From JBOGXB01 sp050694215 (lineage in GTDB: Bacteria > Actinomycetota > CADDZG01 > WHSQ01), in assembly GCA_050694215.1 (NCBI GenBank), contig JBOGXB010000021.1, positions 1 to 32,200 of the forward strand: a stretch of DNA of 32,200 bases. The letters run 5' to 3'. Under the pieces are notes generated by a model. It made no database searches and was not told where the DNA came from. It saw only the letters and a list, made by a program, of their open reading frames with translations. A program made the position numbers and the translations under genes. This document shows positions 1 through 6,927 of this stretch, one piece after another (the stretch's first letter is position 1; each line of letters begins with the position of its first letter).

Positions 1-164
1 TCCTGGGACCCCTTCGCTTGCTCCGAAGATCCGTGGTCATCGGAGTCGCCGACCTCGAGCCGGGAGGTGACCTCCCCCTCGCTCGTCCGCAGCGACGACC
101 CACACCGGGAGCAGAACTCAGCCTCGACATCCGAGATCTCGGCACCGCAACCAGGACAGCGCAT
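1..164 (-). CDS. Zinc-ribbon protein (3'-truncated by window edge)
   Basis: The first 54 codons of a minus-strand gene that runs off the left edge. The start reads MRCPGCGAEI and then EFCSRCGSSL, so Cys3, Cys6, Cys18 and Cys21 form two CxxC knuckles, the usual short zinc ribbon at the N-terminus of many bacterial proteins. What follows is acidic and Ser-rich linker with no recognisable domain, so the function of the full protein cannot be told. The ATG lies 8 nt after TAGGAT on the minus strand with no Shine-Dalgarno, which fits a leaderless start. It is divergent from the molybdopterin protein at 251, with 86 bp between the starts. Confidence 0.7.
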   Translation of the reverse strand, partial: MRCPGCGAEISDVEAEFCSRCGSSLRTSEGEVTSRLEVGDSDDHGSSEQAKGSQ

Positions 165-172
165 CGCGGCCC

Positions 173-178
173 ATCCTA
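173..178 (-). promoter_or_regulatory. Leaderless -10 element (TAGGAT) for zinc-ribbon gene
   Basis: TAGGAT on the minus strand, 8 nt before the ATG at 164. It matches TANNNT, the actinobacterial -10 pattern, at the distance expected if transcription begins at the start codon. No clear -35 was seen. Confidence 0.5.
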
Positions 179-237
179 GAAGCGCGGCGACCTGTGCCGG
201 GTCCCGCAACCACTCCTCAAGCTGCGGGACCCGACAC

Positions 238-243
238 TAGACT
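238..243 (+). promoter_or_regulatory. Leaderless -10 element (TAGACT) for molybdopterin gene
   Basis: TAGACT, 7 nt before the GTG at 251. It supports that GTG rather than the in-frame GTG at 194, which would lie upstream of the -10 element. Confidence 0.5.
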
Positions 244-250
244 CGGACCC

Positions 251-1084
251 GTGAAAGAGACGATCTTCCGCTTGCTCGAGACCGGGGACAACTTCCTCAA
301 GTACGCAGCCGAGGGCCGGGAGCAGCGCGCTGCTGAGAGGGCGCGCGAGAAATACGAGAGGGCGGCCCAGCTCGCTGAGGACCTCGGGGACCTCGACATG
401 CTCGAGCTGGTGAGGATCAGACTTGGGGATCTCCAACGGCGGCATGACGGGCCGGACACCGCGGGGGGCGAAGAGACTCGAGCGGCCGAGGAGGCAATCC
501 TCGCGGAACCTCCCTCGTACGGACGCGACCGTGTGCCCCCCGGTCAGCGAGTGAAGAAGGGCTGGCCGGTTCTGCACGAGGGGCCGATCCCGAGTTTCGA
601 TCGTGCCGCGTGGCGACTGCGCGTCTGGGGCGCGGCAGCGCGTCCTGTAGAGCTGTCCTATGAGGAGCTGACCTCGCTTCCGAACGTCACGATGACGTCG
701 GATTTCCACTGCGTCACCGGATGGTCGAGGCTCGAGAACCATTGGCTCGGCGTGCGAGCACGCGACGTGCTCGCGCATGCGCGACCCGACGGTGCGCACC
801 ACGCCCTCGTCCATGCCGAGTACGACTACACGGCCAATCTCCCCATCGAGACGCTGTTAGAGGCCCACGCGCTCCTGGCGTGGGGACACGACGGACGCGA
901 TCTCGAGCCCAAGCACGGCTGGCCGCTGCGCCTGGTGGTCCCGCAGCTGTACGGATGGAAGAGCGTGAAGTGGGTGCGCGGTTTCGAGTTGCTGGAACGC
1001 GACCGGCGCGGCTTCTGGGAGGTCCGTGGCTATCACAACCGGGCCGACCCGTGGCGGCAGGAGCGCTACGCGTATCAAGAATGA
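251..1084 (+). CDS. Sulfite-oxidase-like molybdopterin-binding oxidoreductase with N-terminal helical extension
   Basis: A 277-residue protein. From about residue 90 onward it is an oxidoreductase molybdopterin-binding domain: GWPVLHEGPIP, then SDFHCVTGWSRLENHW, where Cys154 is the expected Mo-ligand cysteine, then HGWPLRLVVP, KSVKWVRGFE and FWEVRGYH near the end. These belong to the soluble sulfite-oxidase-like (YuiH-type) family; the substrate is not known from sequence. Family members are usually about 200 residues. The first 65 residues here are an extra charged helical segment (TGDNFLKYAAEGREQ, then REKYERAAQLAEDLGD) that resembles a single TPR-like hairpin. There is no Tat or Sec signal, so the protein should be cytoplasmic. 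The start is GTG 251 because of the TAGACT element; a GTG at 194 is in frame but less likely. Confidence 0.85.
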   Translation: MKETIFRLLETGDNFLKYAAEGREQRAAERAREKYERAAQLAEDLGDLDMLELVRIRLGDLQRRHDGPDTAGGEETRAAEEAILAEPPSYGRDRVPPGQRVKKGWPVLHEGPIPSFDRAAWRLRVWGAAARPVELSYEELTSLPNVTMTSDFHCVTGWSRLENHWLGVRARDVLAHARPDGAHHALVHAEYDYTANLPIETLLEAHALLAWGHDGRDLEPKHGWPLRLVVPQLYGWKSVKWVRGFELLERDRRGFWEVRGYHNRADPWRQERYAYQE

Positions 1085-1106
1085 TCTTTCCGCCGGCGCG
1101 CCGTAG

Positions 1107-1994
1107 ATGAAGAAGGCGCTCGGATCCGACTTCCGGGTCGGTCACTGGACCGATCCCGAGGGCCGGACGGGATGCACGGTCGTCCTTCCCCCTCCGGACA
1201 ACGTCGCCTCCTGCGATATCCGGGGGTCGTCGCCGAGCTCGCGTGAGCTGACGCTGCTGGACCCGGATCGTCGATTGACCGAGGTTCACGCCGTTCTGCT
1301 CACCGGCGGGAGTGCGTTCGGGCTCGCGGCCGCGGATGGCGTGATGCGATGGCTGGAGGAGCGCGGCGTGGGCTACGAGACCGCCGTCACGCCGGTACCG
1401 ATCGTTCCCGCCGCGGTCGTGTTCGATCTGGGCGTCGGCGAATCCGGTCGCCGGCCCGGCCCAGACGCGGGAAGGGCTGCCTGTGACGCCGCCACGTCAG
1501 ATCCCGTGGAGACCGGTCGCGTCGGGGCGGGCGCGGGGGCAACCACCGGCAAGTGGGCGGGGTTCGAATGGCACTCCCCCGGAGGGCTTGGGATCCATAC
1601 TGCGACGTCGGAGGGGTCCGAGGTATCTGCACTCGCAGTTGTCAACGCGGTCGGCGACGTCATCTCCGAGGATGGGAGCGTGCTCTCGGGCACGCGAGCC
1701 CCCGAGCCCACGTATCGTCCCCCGCCGCCGCGAGCGCGCGAGGTTCCCCTGAACACGGTGCTGGCAGTCGTGGCGGTGCGCGCAAGCATCGACAAGAGAG
1801 AGGCGCGCTTCCTTGCCTCACGGGGATCGGATGGGATCACGATCGCAGTACGGCCCGCCCACACTCGCTACGACGGCGACGTCGTCTTCGCCGTAGCCGT
1901 CCCGGACGCCACGAGTGAGCCCGCCAACGTCGATCTGCTCGGGATGCTCGCGACGCAAGCGGTGGCGGGGGCAATCCGAGACGCCGTCTCCTGA
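1107..1994 (+). CDS. P1 family (S58/DmpA-NylC-like) peptidase
   Basis: A 295-residue protein with the marks of the self-cleaving P1 aminopeptidase/oligomer-hydrolase family. These are LLTGGSAFGLAAADG at 65-79, PIVPAAVVFDLGVG at 98-111, the glycine-rich AGAGATTGKW near 141-150, and PLNTVLAVVA at 214-223. In NylC-type members the Thr of this last motif (here Thr217) becomes the N-terminal nucleophile of the small subunit after autocleavage. The substrate (beta-peptide, amide oligomer or other) cannot be told. It starts 22 nt after the molybdopterin gene with no good Shine-Dalgarno, so the two are probably co-transcribed. A GC hairpin follows the stop. Confidence 0.88.
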   Translation: MKKALGSDFRVGHWTDPEGRTGCTVVLPPPDNVASCDIRGSSPSSRELTLLDPDRRLTEVHAVLLTGGSAFGLAAADGVMRWLEERGVGYETAVTPVPIVPAAVVFDLGVGESGRRPGPDAGRAACDAATSDPVETGRVGAGAGATTGKWAGFEWHSPGGLGIHTATSEGSEVSALAVVNAVGDVISEDGSVLSGTRAPEPTYRPPPPRAREVPLNTVLAVVAVRASIDKREARFLASRGSDGITIAVRPAHTRYDGDVVFAVAVPDATSEPANVDLLGMLATQAVAGAIRDAVS

Positions 1995-1995
1995 T

Positions 1996-2016
1996 TCCGG
2001 GCGGGTTCGGCCCGGA
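1996..2016 (+). terminator. GC-rich hairpin after P1 peptidase
   Basis: A perfect 7-bp inverted repeat (TCCGGGC / GCCCGGA) around a 7-nt loop, beginning 2 nt after the stop codon. There is no T-run, so termination is likely but not proven. Confidence 0.45.
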
Positions 2017-2104
2017 CCTCGTCATGCCAGACCCGAAATCGTCGTACCCCCTCGCTAGGTTGTGATCGGGCCGCCACTCCCGGACCGGTAGGAGGTGCAA
2101 CAGC

Positions 2105-2278
2105 ATGACCTCACGAAGGTCCGGTTCGGCGCGTGCCGCCCGGCCGAAGAGCCCGCTCTGTTATACGTGCGGGAAGCGCATACGCGTCCCGAAGGGCTGG
2201 GACCCCGGGTCAGCGGTGCGCAAGCACTACTGGGCCAAGCACCGCGATCACATGTTGCGGCGAAAGGCCGGTCGGTGA
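2105..2278 (+). CDS. Small CxxC/H-H putative zinc-binding protein
   Basis: A 57-residue basic protein. A strong Shine-Dalgarno (AGGAGGTG, 2090-2097) stands 7 nt before the ATG. The sequence carries CYTCGKRI (Cys19, Cys22) and RKHYWAKH (His41, His46), a Cx2C-x18-Hx4H arrangement that could bind one zinc; many Arg and Lys suggest nucleic-acid contact. I do not recognise the family. TAGGTT at 2056-2061 may be its -10, giving a leader of about 36 nt. Its TGA overlaps the GTG of the next gene (GTGA), so the two should be translationally coupled. A longer reading in another frame from 2095 would start inside the Shine-Dalgarno and is not credible. Confidence 0.6.
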   Translation: MTSRRSGSARAARPKSPLCYTCGKRIRVPKGWDPGSAVRKHYWAKHRDHMLRRKAGR

Positions 2279-2445
2279 CCCCGGAAAGGCAGCCCGACCT
2301 CGGCGACCTCGTGCTGGTCCTTCTCGCGAGCACGCTCGCGGGGCTGCGGGACCGGCTCATCGAAGACGGGTTTGAATCGTCGGGAGAGATCGTGGCCGAT
2401 CTCGTCGAGCTCCTCGACGACTACATCTCGTCGGTGGCCGCCTGA
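2275..2445 (+). CDS. Small acidic hypothetical protein, coupled to the CxxC protein
   Basis: A 56-residue protein beginning at GTG 2275, whose last two bases are the first two of the upstream stop (GTGA overlap). The product is acidic and helical (GDLVLVLLASTLAGLRDRL, then VADLVELLDDYISSVA). It has no domain I know. It could be a partner of the basic 57-residue protein, because the charges are opposite and translation is coupled; that is inference only. It ends 28 bp before the stop of the convergent histidine-kinase-like gene. Confidence 0.5.
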   Translation: MTPERQPDLGDLVLVLLASTLAGLRDRLIEDGFESSGEIVADLVELLDDYISSVAA

Positions 2446-2473
2446 GGAATCGGCGGTGCGATACCCGCTTCGT

Positions 2474-2773
2474 CTACCCGGCGGAGCGGCTCTCGTCCAA
2501 CCGAGCCACGATGTTCACGACGCGGTCGGCCTCCTTCGCCGCGGTTTCGACCAGCTGGCGCCTGCGATCGTCGTCCATCCGATCCCAACGCCTGACGAGC
2601 AATTGCAGGCACCCCTTCACCGAGGTCAACGGCGTGCGGATGTCGTGGGAGAACTGCCGCAGGGAGAGCTGTCCCCCGCCCGGGGTCTCGCTGAGAGCCT
2701 TGAGCGTCTCGGTGAGCTCGTCGAGCTCCTCCGAGAAGGGTCCCGCCGTCTCGAATGCGTCGCCCGCCGTCAC
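2474..2773 (-). CDS. Orphan HisKA (DHp) domain protein lacking a kinase ATPase domain
   Basis: A 99-residue protein that is almost only the dimerisation/phosphotransfer helix pair of a histidine kinase: LRQFSHDIRTPLTSVKGCLQ contains an H-box with His43, and the second helix runs through DDRRRQLVETAAKEADRVV. The frame then stops (ARLDESRSAG-stop), and no HATPase_c motifs follow. The GTG start is supported by GGAGG (2780-2784, minus strand) 6 nt upstream. It may be a phosphotransfer or decoy partner, or a remnant of a kinase. It is the most distal gene of a minus-strand run led by pcm. Confidence 0.65.
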   Translation of the reverse strand: MTAGDAFETAGPFSEELDELTETLKALSETPGGGQLSLRQFSHDIRTPLTSVKGCLQLLVRRWDRMDDDRRRQLVETAAKEADRVVNIVARLDESRSAG

Positions 2774-2918
2774 AGCATGCCTCCATCCGACTGATCGGCA
2801 GTGTTCCCGGATATATCGACGTAGAAGCCGCGCATCCTTAGCTCAGCGCTCCCTCGGCTCCCGGCGCAACGTCGAGCGGCGCCTCGAGGATCTACTGCGT
2901 TCACGCCGCAGGAGCCGA

Positions 2919-3062
2919 CTAGTCCTGGGATTCTCTCTTGCCGAAGATGCTCTTGATGTGCCTGATGTCATCGACGAGGCGCATCCCTGCGTAGGCAGAG
3001 GCGATGGCGACCAGGAACTGAAGTCCTAGCAGGCCGATCTGCAAGCCACCGGTTGAGTCCAT
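2919..3062 (-). CDS. Small single-pass membrane protein
   Basis: A 47-residue reading frame starting at ATG 3062. The segment LQIGLLGLQFLVAIASAYAG is one hydrophobic helix, and the tail MRLVDDIRHIKSIFGKRE is charged and amphipathic. No family is recognised. There is no clear Shine-Dalgarno, and an in-frame start at 3218 exists but gives a low-complexity Arg/Gly stretch that does not look coded. It lies between pcm and the orphan HisKA gene on the same strand, so a membrane tether or anchor role is possible but unproven. Confidence 0.45.
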   Translation of the reverse strand: MDSTGGLQIGLLGLQFLVAIASAYAGMRLVDDIRHIKSIFGKRESQD

Positions 3063-3097
3063 TACTTGCACAATCGGCAGAAGCGGCCTCGACTTCA

Positions 3098-3205
3098 CTA
3101 CGTAAGTAAGGAAGTGGAGCGCCCGGCCGTCCGATCGGGAGCGATGCGCACTGCCGTTCCGCAGGCACCCGGAAGCAGCAGCACGACCGCCACCAGGCGC
3201 TTCAT
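3098..3205 (-). CDS. Possible 35-residue exported peptide coupled to pcm
   Basis: The ATG overlaps the pcm stop (ATGA). The product begins MKRLVAVVLLLPGACGTAV, a typical signal sequence with a Cys at position 15, and stops at residue 35. The lipobox is imperfect (Pro at -3). It may be a truncated lipoprotein, a leader or chance. Support is limited to the overlap and the signal-like N-terminus. Confidence 0.3.
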   Translation of the reverse strand: MKRLVAVVLLLPGACGTAVRIAPDRTAGRSTSLLT

Positions 3206-3828
3206 TCAGGCTCCCCACGAACGAGGGGCACGAAGCGCGCGGGCGTCAGCAGACCCAACTCCACGAGCTTCCCCTTCCTGCGCTCGAACAGGATCACGTC
3301 GTCGCTCCCGCGGTGTTTCAGCGGGATGACGAGCCTCCCCCTTTCGTCGAGCTGCTCCACGAGAGCCTCGGGCATCCGGTCCGCCGCGGCCGAGACGACT
3401 ATCGCGGCGTAGGGAGCCCGATCGGGCCATCCCTTCCAGCCATCCGCCGAGTGCATCTCGACGTTGTGCAACCCCGCGCGCTCGAGGTTGCTCCGAGCTC
3501 GCTCCGCCAGCCGCGGCGACCTCTCGATCGACACGACCTCCTTCGCGAGCACGGCCATCAACGCGGTCTGAAAGCCGTAGCCGGTCCCGATCTCGAGCAC
3601 TCGGTCGTCCGGCTGGACCGCGGCTGCATCGATCATCCGCGCTATCAACGAAGGCTGGCTCGTGGTCTGCCTCTCGGGAATGGCCACCGGCCGGTCGACG
3701 TAAGCCTCGAGCTCAGAGCCCTCGGGAACGAAGTGGGCTCGGTCTATCTTGCGGAAGGCCTCGGCTACTCGAGCCCCGATCCCCTCGCGCATGATCAACC
3801 GCGCCAGCCCTTCTTGGTCTGCCGGCAT
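3202..3828 (-). CDS. pcm: Protein-L-isoaspartate O-methyltransferase
   Basis: A 208-residue enzyme that methylates L-isoaspartyl residues in aged proteins using S-adenosylmethionine, allowing their repair. Seen: FRKIDRAHFVPEG near residue 25, the family motif RQTTSQPSLIARM at 53-65, SAM motif I VLEIGTGYGFQTALMA at 77-92, VVSIERSPRLAERAR, and the C-terminal RGRLVIPLKHRG. Length is normal for the family. The start ATG lies 6 nt after TAGGGT with no Shine-Dalgarno, so translation is probably leaderless. The promoter region is shared with the divergent wax synthase, only 36 bp between start codons. Confidence 0.93.
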   Translation of the reverse strand: MPADQEGLARLIMREGIGARVAEAFRKIDRAHFVPEGSELEAYVDRPVAIPERQTTSQPSLIARMIDAAAVQPDDRVLEIGTGYGFQTALMAVLAKEVVSIERSPRLAERARSNLERAGLHNVEMHSADGWKGWPDRAPYAAIVVSAAADRMPEALVEQLDERGRLVIPLKHRGSDDVILFERRKGKLVELGLLTPARFVPLVRGEPE

Positions 3829-3834
3829 GCATCG

Positions 3835-3840
3835 ACCCTA
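3835..3840 (-). promoter_or_regulatory. Leaderless -10 element (TAGGGT) for pcm
   Basis: TAGGGT on the minus strand, 6 nt before the pcm ATG. It sits 11 bp from the opposing TACGAT element. Confidence 0.5.
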
Positions 3841-3850
3841 CCCACGGCGC

Positions 3851-3856
3851 TACGAT
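3851..3856 (+). promoter_or_regulatory. Leaderless -10 element (TACGAT) for wax synthase
   Basis: TACGAT, 8 nt before the ATG at 3865. A -35 for it would fall on the start of pcm, so the two divergent promoters overlap. Confidence 0.5.
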
Positions 3857-3864
3857 GGCGGTCG

Positions 3865-5247
3865 ATGGCCGCCTATCAGCGACTCACGGTGCTCGACGAG
3901 CTCTTTTTGCACCTCGAGGGCCCCAACACGCACATGCATGTTGGGGGCGCGGCGATCTTCGAGGGCCCCCCGCCCGACTACGAAGACGTGCTCAATATGG
4001 TCAACGGCCGCCTGCAGAAGGTTCCCAGGTTCAGGCAGAAGCTGGCCACCGTGCCGCTCGGGCTGGGGCGCCCCGTATGGGTCGACGACACTCACTTCAA
4101 CCTCGAGTACCACGTCCGCCATACCGCCATGCCCCAGCCGGGAGACCACGCGAAGTTCAAGCGGTTGGTCGCTCGGATCATGGCGCAGCAGCTCGATCGC
4201 TCCAAGCCCCTGTGGGAGATGTGGTTCGCGGAGGGGATTGCCGGGGACCGCTTCGCCCTGATATCCAAGACCCATCATTGCCTCGTCGACGGTGTATCCG
4301 GCGCGGACATCATGTCGGTGCTGCTCGATCCGGGGCCCAAGCCGGACGACGTCGAGCTGCAGCGCTGGATCCCCGACCCAGAGCCCACCGGCGACCAGCT
4401 GCTGCTCGACGCCCTGAAGGAGCGGCTCACCTCCCCTGCCGAGGCGATCCGCATGTTGCAGTCGAGCGCAATGAACCCCGGCCGAGTGCCGAACCGGCTC
4501 GTCGAGGGCCTGCGCGCGCTGGGTTCGTTCATCGGCGGCTCTCTGGACTTCGCGCCTACCTCAACGCTGAACCAGCCGATCGGACCCCACCGCCGCTTCG
4601 AGACGGTGCTCGTGGATCTCGACGAGATCAAGCGAGTGAAGAACTCGCTGGGCGGAACCGTCAACGACGTCGTCCTATCGGTTGTGGCCGGCGGCCTCCG
4701 ACGCTTGCTCAAGGGGAGGGGTGAGCGAACCGACGATCTCGAGCTCCGCGCGATGGTTCCGGTCTCGGTGCGAGCCGACCACCAGAAGGGAACTCTCGGG
4801 AACCAGGTCGCGACCATGTGGGCGCCGTTGCCGATACACGAGGCCGACCCGGTACGTCGCCTGCATCAGGTGAGCGAGAAGATGCAGCACCTCAAGTCGT
4901 CGGGACAGGCCGTAGGCGCCCAGCTGCTTACGACGTTGGGCGAGTACGCCCCCCCGACGATCCTGGCGCAGGCGGCCCGGCTCGTGGCGCGACAGCGGGC
5001 TTTCAACCTGGTGATCACCAACGTGCCCGGCCCCCAGTTCCCGCTCTATACGCTCGGGAAGCAGATGCTCGAGGTGTATCCGGTGCTTCCGTTGTCGGAC
5101 AACACGACGATAGGAGTCGCGCTGCTCTCGTACAACGGCACCATCGGGTTCGGACTGCTGGCCGACTACGACGCGGCCAGCGATCTCGGCGTGCTGGCCG
5201 AGGGCATCGAGAAGTCGATCGCCGAGCTCAGCGCAGCGATGGGCTAG
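3865..5247 (+). CDS. Wax ester synthase/diacylglycerol O-acyltransferase (WS/DGAT)
   Basis: A 460-residue acyltransferase that joins acyl-CoA to a long-chain alcohol or diacylglycerol to form storage lipid. Seen in order: LTVLDELFLHLEGPNTHMHV at 7-26, KPLWEMWFAEG near 114-124, the catalytic HHCLVDG with His137, His138, Asp142 and Gly143, NDVVLSVVAGGLRRL in the C-terminal half, and LGNQVATMWAPLP. Length is normal (450-480). The frame stays open far upstream, opposite pcm, but the start is set by ATG 3865 with its TACGAT element and the family-typical N-terminus. Its TAG is immediately followed by the stop of the convergent gene. Confidence 0.92.
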   Translation: MAAYQRLTVLDELFLHLEGPNTHMHVGGAAIFEGPPPDYEDVLNMVNGRLQKVPRFRQKLATVPLGLGRPVWVDDTHFNLEYHVRHTAMPQPGDHAKFKRLVARIMAQQLDRSKPLWEMWFAEGIAGDRFALISKTHHCLVDGVSGADIMSVLLDPGPKPDDVELQRWIPDPEPTGDQLLLDALKERLTSPAEAIRMLQSSAMNPGRVPNRLVEGLRALGSFIGGSLDFAPTSTLNQPIGPHRRFETVLVDLDEIKRVKNSLGGTVNDVVLSVVAGGLRRLLKGRGERTDDLELRAMVPVSVRADHQKGTLGNQVATMWAPLPIHEADPVRRLHQVSEKMQHLKSSGQAVGAQLLTTLGEYAPPTILAQAARLVARQRAFNLVITNVPGPQFPLYTLGKQMLEVYPVLPLSDNTTIGVALLSYNGTIGFGLLADYDAASDLGVLAEGIEKSIAELSAAMG

Positions 5248-5949
5248 TCAGCGGCGTAGGAAGAGCGTGACCTTCGGATGGATCCGGGCGCTGCCGTGTG
5301 CGCGGATCCTGCCCATGTCGACACCGCTCAGCTGCCACGGCGAGCACTCGGTCACGGTGGCTCCGCTCCACAGGTCCGCGAGATCGAAGCGGGTGGACGT
5401 CTTCAGCCGGTGGCCGAAGATCCTTCCGGCGGCCTTCGCCGCCTTCACGATCCCCCCACCTTCGCCGGTACCTTCCTCCTCTTCACCCTCCTCGTTCCTA
5501 CCGGCGCACCCCTCCGAGTATGAGTAGAGGCCCGGATCCGGCTGGGTCGCGGTCCAGCCGACCATATGGCGCCGTCCCCCGTGCTTCACCGAGATCGAGG
5601 CCGAGTCGAGGAGCGGGTCCATGTGGAATCTCGACGCTGCGATCTCCTTGCCGAAGCCTCTTCCCCCACAGCCGATCGACCACCCGCCCCTGCTCCTCTC
5701 GACTTCACACGGCCCCCTGAACATCATCGCCACCGCCGTATCGGGGGACTCACGTGCCTCGCTGAAATCGATAATCCATGCGAAGTAGCCCATGTATCCG
5801 GTTGGGCCCTCCCCTCTGACGATCCAGCCGGACTCGGCCTGGCGGTCGCGGCGCACCTGGTCGGGAACCGATGCCGGTGCCGCAGCGACGGACGGCGCGC
5901 CCAGAACGGCGATACAGACGACGAAGAGCGCCCACCTCAGCCCGTGCAT
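5248..5949 (-). CDS. Secreted protein of unknown function
   Basis: A 233-residue protein with a clear signal peptide (MHGLRWALFVVCIAVLGAPS, cleavage likely after the following Ala-rich stretch). The mature part has several aromatic and Cys residues and a low-complexity acidic segment (GRNEEGEEEEGTGEGGG, about residues 150-166), and ends HPKVTLFLRR. No enzyme motif or known domain was recognised. Codon use fits a real gene. No clean -10 or Shine-Dalgarno was found at the ATG. Its stop codon directly abuts that of the wax synthase (5245-5250), with no base between. Confidence 0.65.
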   Translation of the reverse strand: MHGLRWALFVVCIAVLGAPSVAAAPASVPDQVRRDRQAESGWIVRGEGPTGYMGYFAWIIDFSEARESPDTAVAMMFRGPCEVERSRGGWSIGCGGRGFGKEIAASRFHMDPLLDSASISVKHGGRRHMVGWTATQPDPGLYSYSEGCAGRNEEGEEEEGTGEGGGIVKAAKAAGRIFGHRLKTSTRFDLADLWSGATVTECSPWQLSGVDMGRIRAHGSARIHPKVTLFLRR

Positions 5950-6009
5950 GCTCGCGAAGGATTCGGCTCGAATGCTCGCTTTCCTCTGCAGGCCGCGCGG
6001 GGGCCGGGC

Positions 6010-6663
6010 TTACCCGGTTGAGTACATGTCGAGGCGGCGGCATACCTCGATCGCCCGGCGCTCGAGCTCCTCGTAGTCGCCTTCTGCTGCGAGGTCCGCG
6101 TCGAAGACCTGGGAAGCGAAACCGCATAGCTCTGCCCCCGCGTCGAGGTAGCCGAGGTAATTGGAGGTCGTGAGCCCGCCGCTCACCCATATGGCTGTGC
6201 CGTCGAGGGGGCCGAGGAGCTGGGCGACGTAGTCCGGTCCCCCAAGTGACTCCGCCGGGAACACCTTCACCCAGTCGGCCCCGGCCCCGCGCGCTGCGAA
6301 GACCTCCGACGGAGTGGCGGCACCCAGGATCGCAGGCATCGAGAGCTCGTGTGCGGCGTCGACAACCTCTGGGACGACAACGGGGGTGACGATGAACTCG
6401 GCCCCCGTGTCGTAGGCCTCCTTCACCTGCTCAGGGGCCGTAATTGTGCCCGCGCCCACGATGGCGTCGACACGGCCGGCTACCTCCGTCATGGCGTCGG
6501 TGGCGTCGGGCGTGTTCATCGTGATCTCGACGGCCTCGAAGCCGCCCCTCACGGCGGCATTGATGCCCTTGACGGCGTGCTCGGCGCTGTGCATGCGGAA
6601 GATGGCCACTACCGTGGCGTCGCGCAGGCGCTTCGCTCTGCCCTCGAACAGCTTCCTATTCAT
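6010..6663 (-). CDS. KDPG/KHG-type aldolase (Eda family)
   Basis: A 217-residue class I aldolase of the 2-keto-3-deoxy-6-phosphogluconate / 4-hydroxy-2-oxoglutarate family, which cleaves keto-deoxy sugar acids to pyruvate and an aldehyde. Seen: VVAIFRMHSAEHA at the N-terminus, FEAVEITMNTPDA with Glu46, VGAGTITAPEQV, FIVTPVVVPEVV, and DWVKVFPAESLGG with the Schiff-base Lys133. The usual Arg-rich phosphate-binding segment is not obvious, so the natural substrate may be another keto-acid. No other Entner-Doudoroff gene is nearby. The start is leaderless: TACCCT, 6 nt, ATG. Confidence 0.88.
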   Translation of the reverse strand: MNRKLFEGRAKRLRDATVVAIFRMHSAEHAVKGINAAVRGGFEAVEITMNTPDATDAMTEVAGRVDAIVGAGTITAPEQVKEAYDTGAEFIVTPVVVPEVVDAAHELSMPAILGAATPSEVFAARGAGADWVKVFPAESLGGPDYVAQLLGPLDGTAIWVSGGLTTSNYLGYLDAGAELCGFASQVFDADLAAEGDYEELERRAIEVCRRLDMYSTG

Positions 6664-6669
6664 GGATCC

Positions 6670-6675
6670 AGGGTA
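6670..6675 (-). promoter_or_regulatory. Leaderless -10 element (TACCCT) for aldolase gene
   Basis: TACCCT on the minus strand, 6 nt before the aldolase ATG at 6663; no Shine-Dalgarno is present. Confidence 0.45.
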
Positions 6676-6927
6676 CTAGGTGAGCTTTGGTAGCAACGCT
6701 TTAGCACGCTTCCGTACCGTTTGTCCGCCCTGCTGCGCTTCGGCCTCATGGATCGGTCTCGTTTTCGGTATCGCCCCGAGCGACATCCCGCCGCCTGGGT
6801 GCTACGGACATGCCTACTCGTTACCGGCCTCGTGTTCCCGCGCTCTCGATTAGATGTTGCAGGAATTTGCGAGGGCCCGAGTTCGTTGGCCGCGTGGACG
6901 GTTTGCTCTCAATACGAGGAGGAGTAA
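6676..6927. other. Intergenic region upstream of the DrrAB exporter
   Basis: About 250 bp between the divergent aldolase and exporter genes. An open frame from 6721 stops right before the exporter ATG, but its codon use is unlike the neighbours and it contains the exporter Shine-Dalgarno, so it is not called. No operator or regulator gene was recognised. Confidence 0.3.

Noticed and set aside
2095..2274. N-terminal extension of the small acidic protein, starting at GTG 2095
   Set aside because: The GTG is part of the Shine-Dalgarno of the gene at 2105, and the overlapping frame with the Cys/His motif is the better one.
3313..3864. Long upstream extension of the wax synthase frame
   Set aside because: It is antisense to pcm, whose motifs are clear; the family N-terminus and a -10 element fix the start at 3865.
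6721..6927. 68-residue open frame before the exporter
   Set aside because: Codon use is unlike the neighbours, no motif is visible, and it contains the exporter ribosome-binding site.
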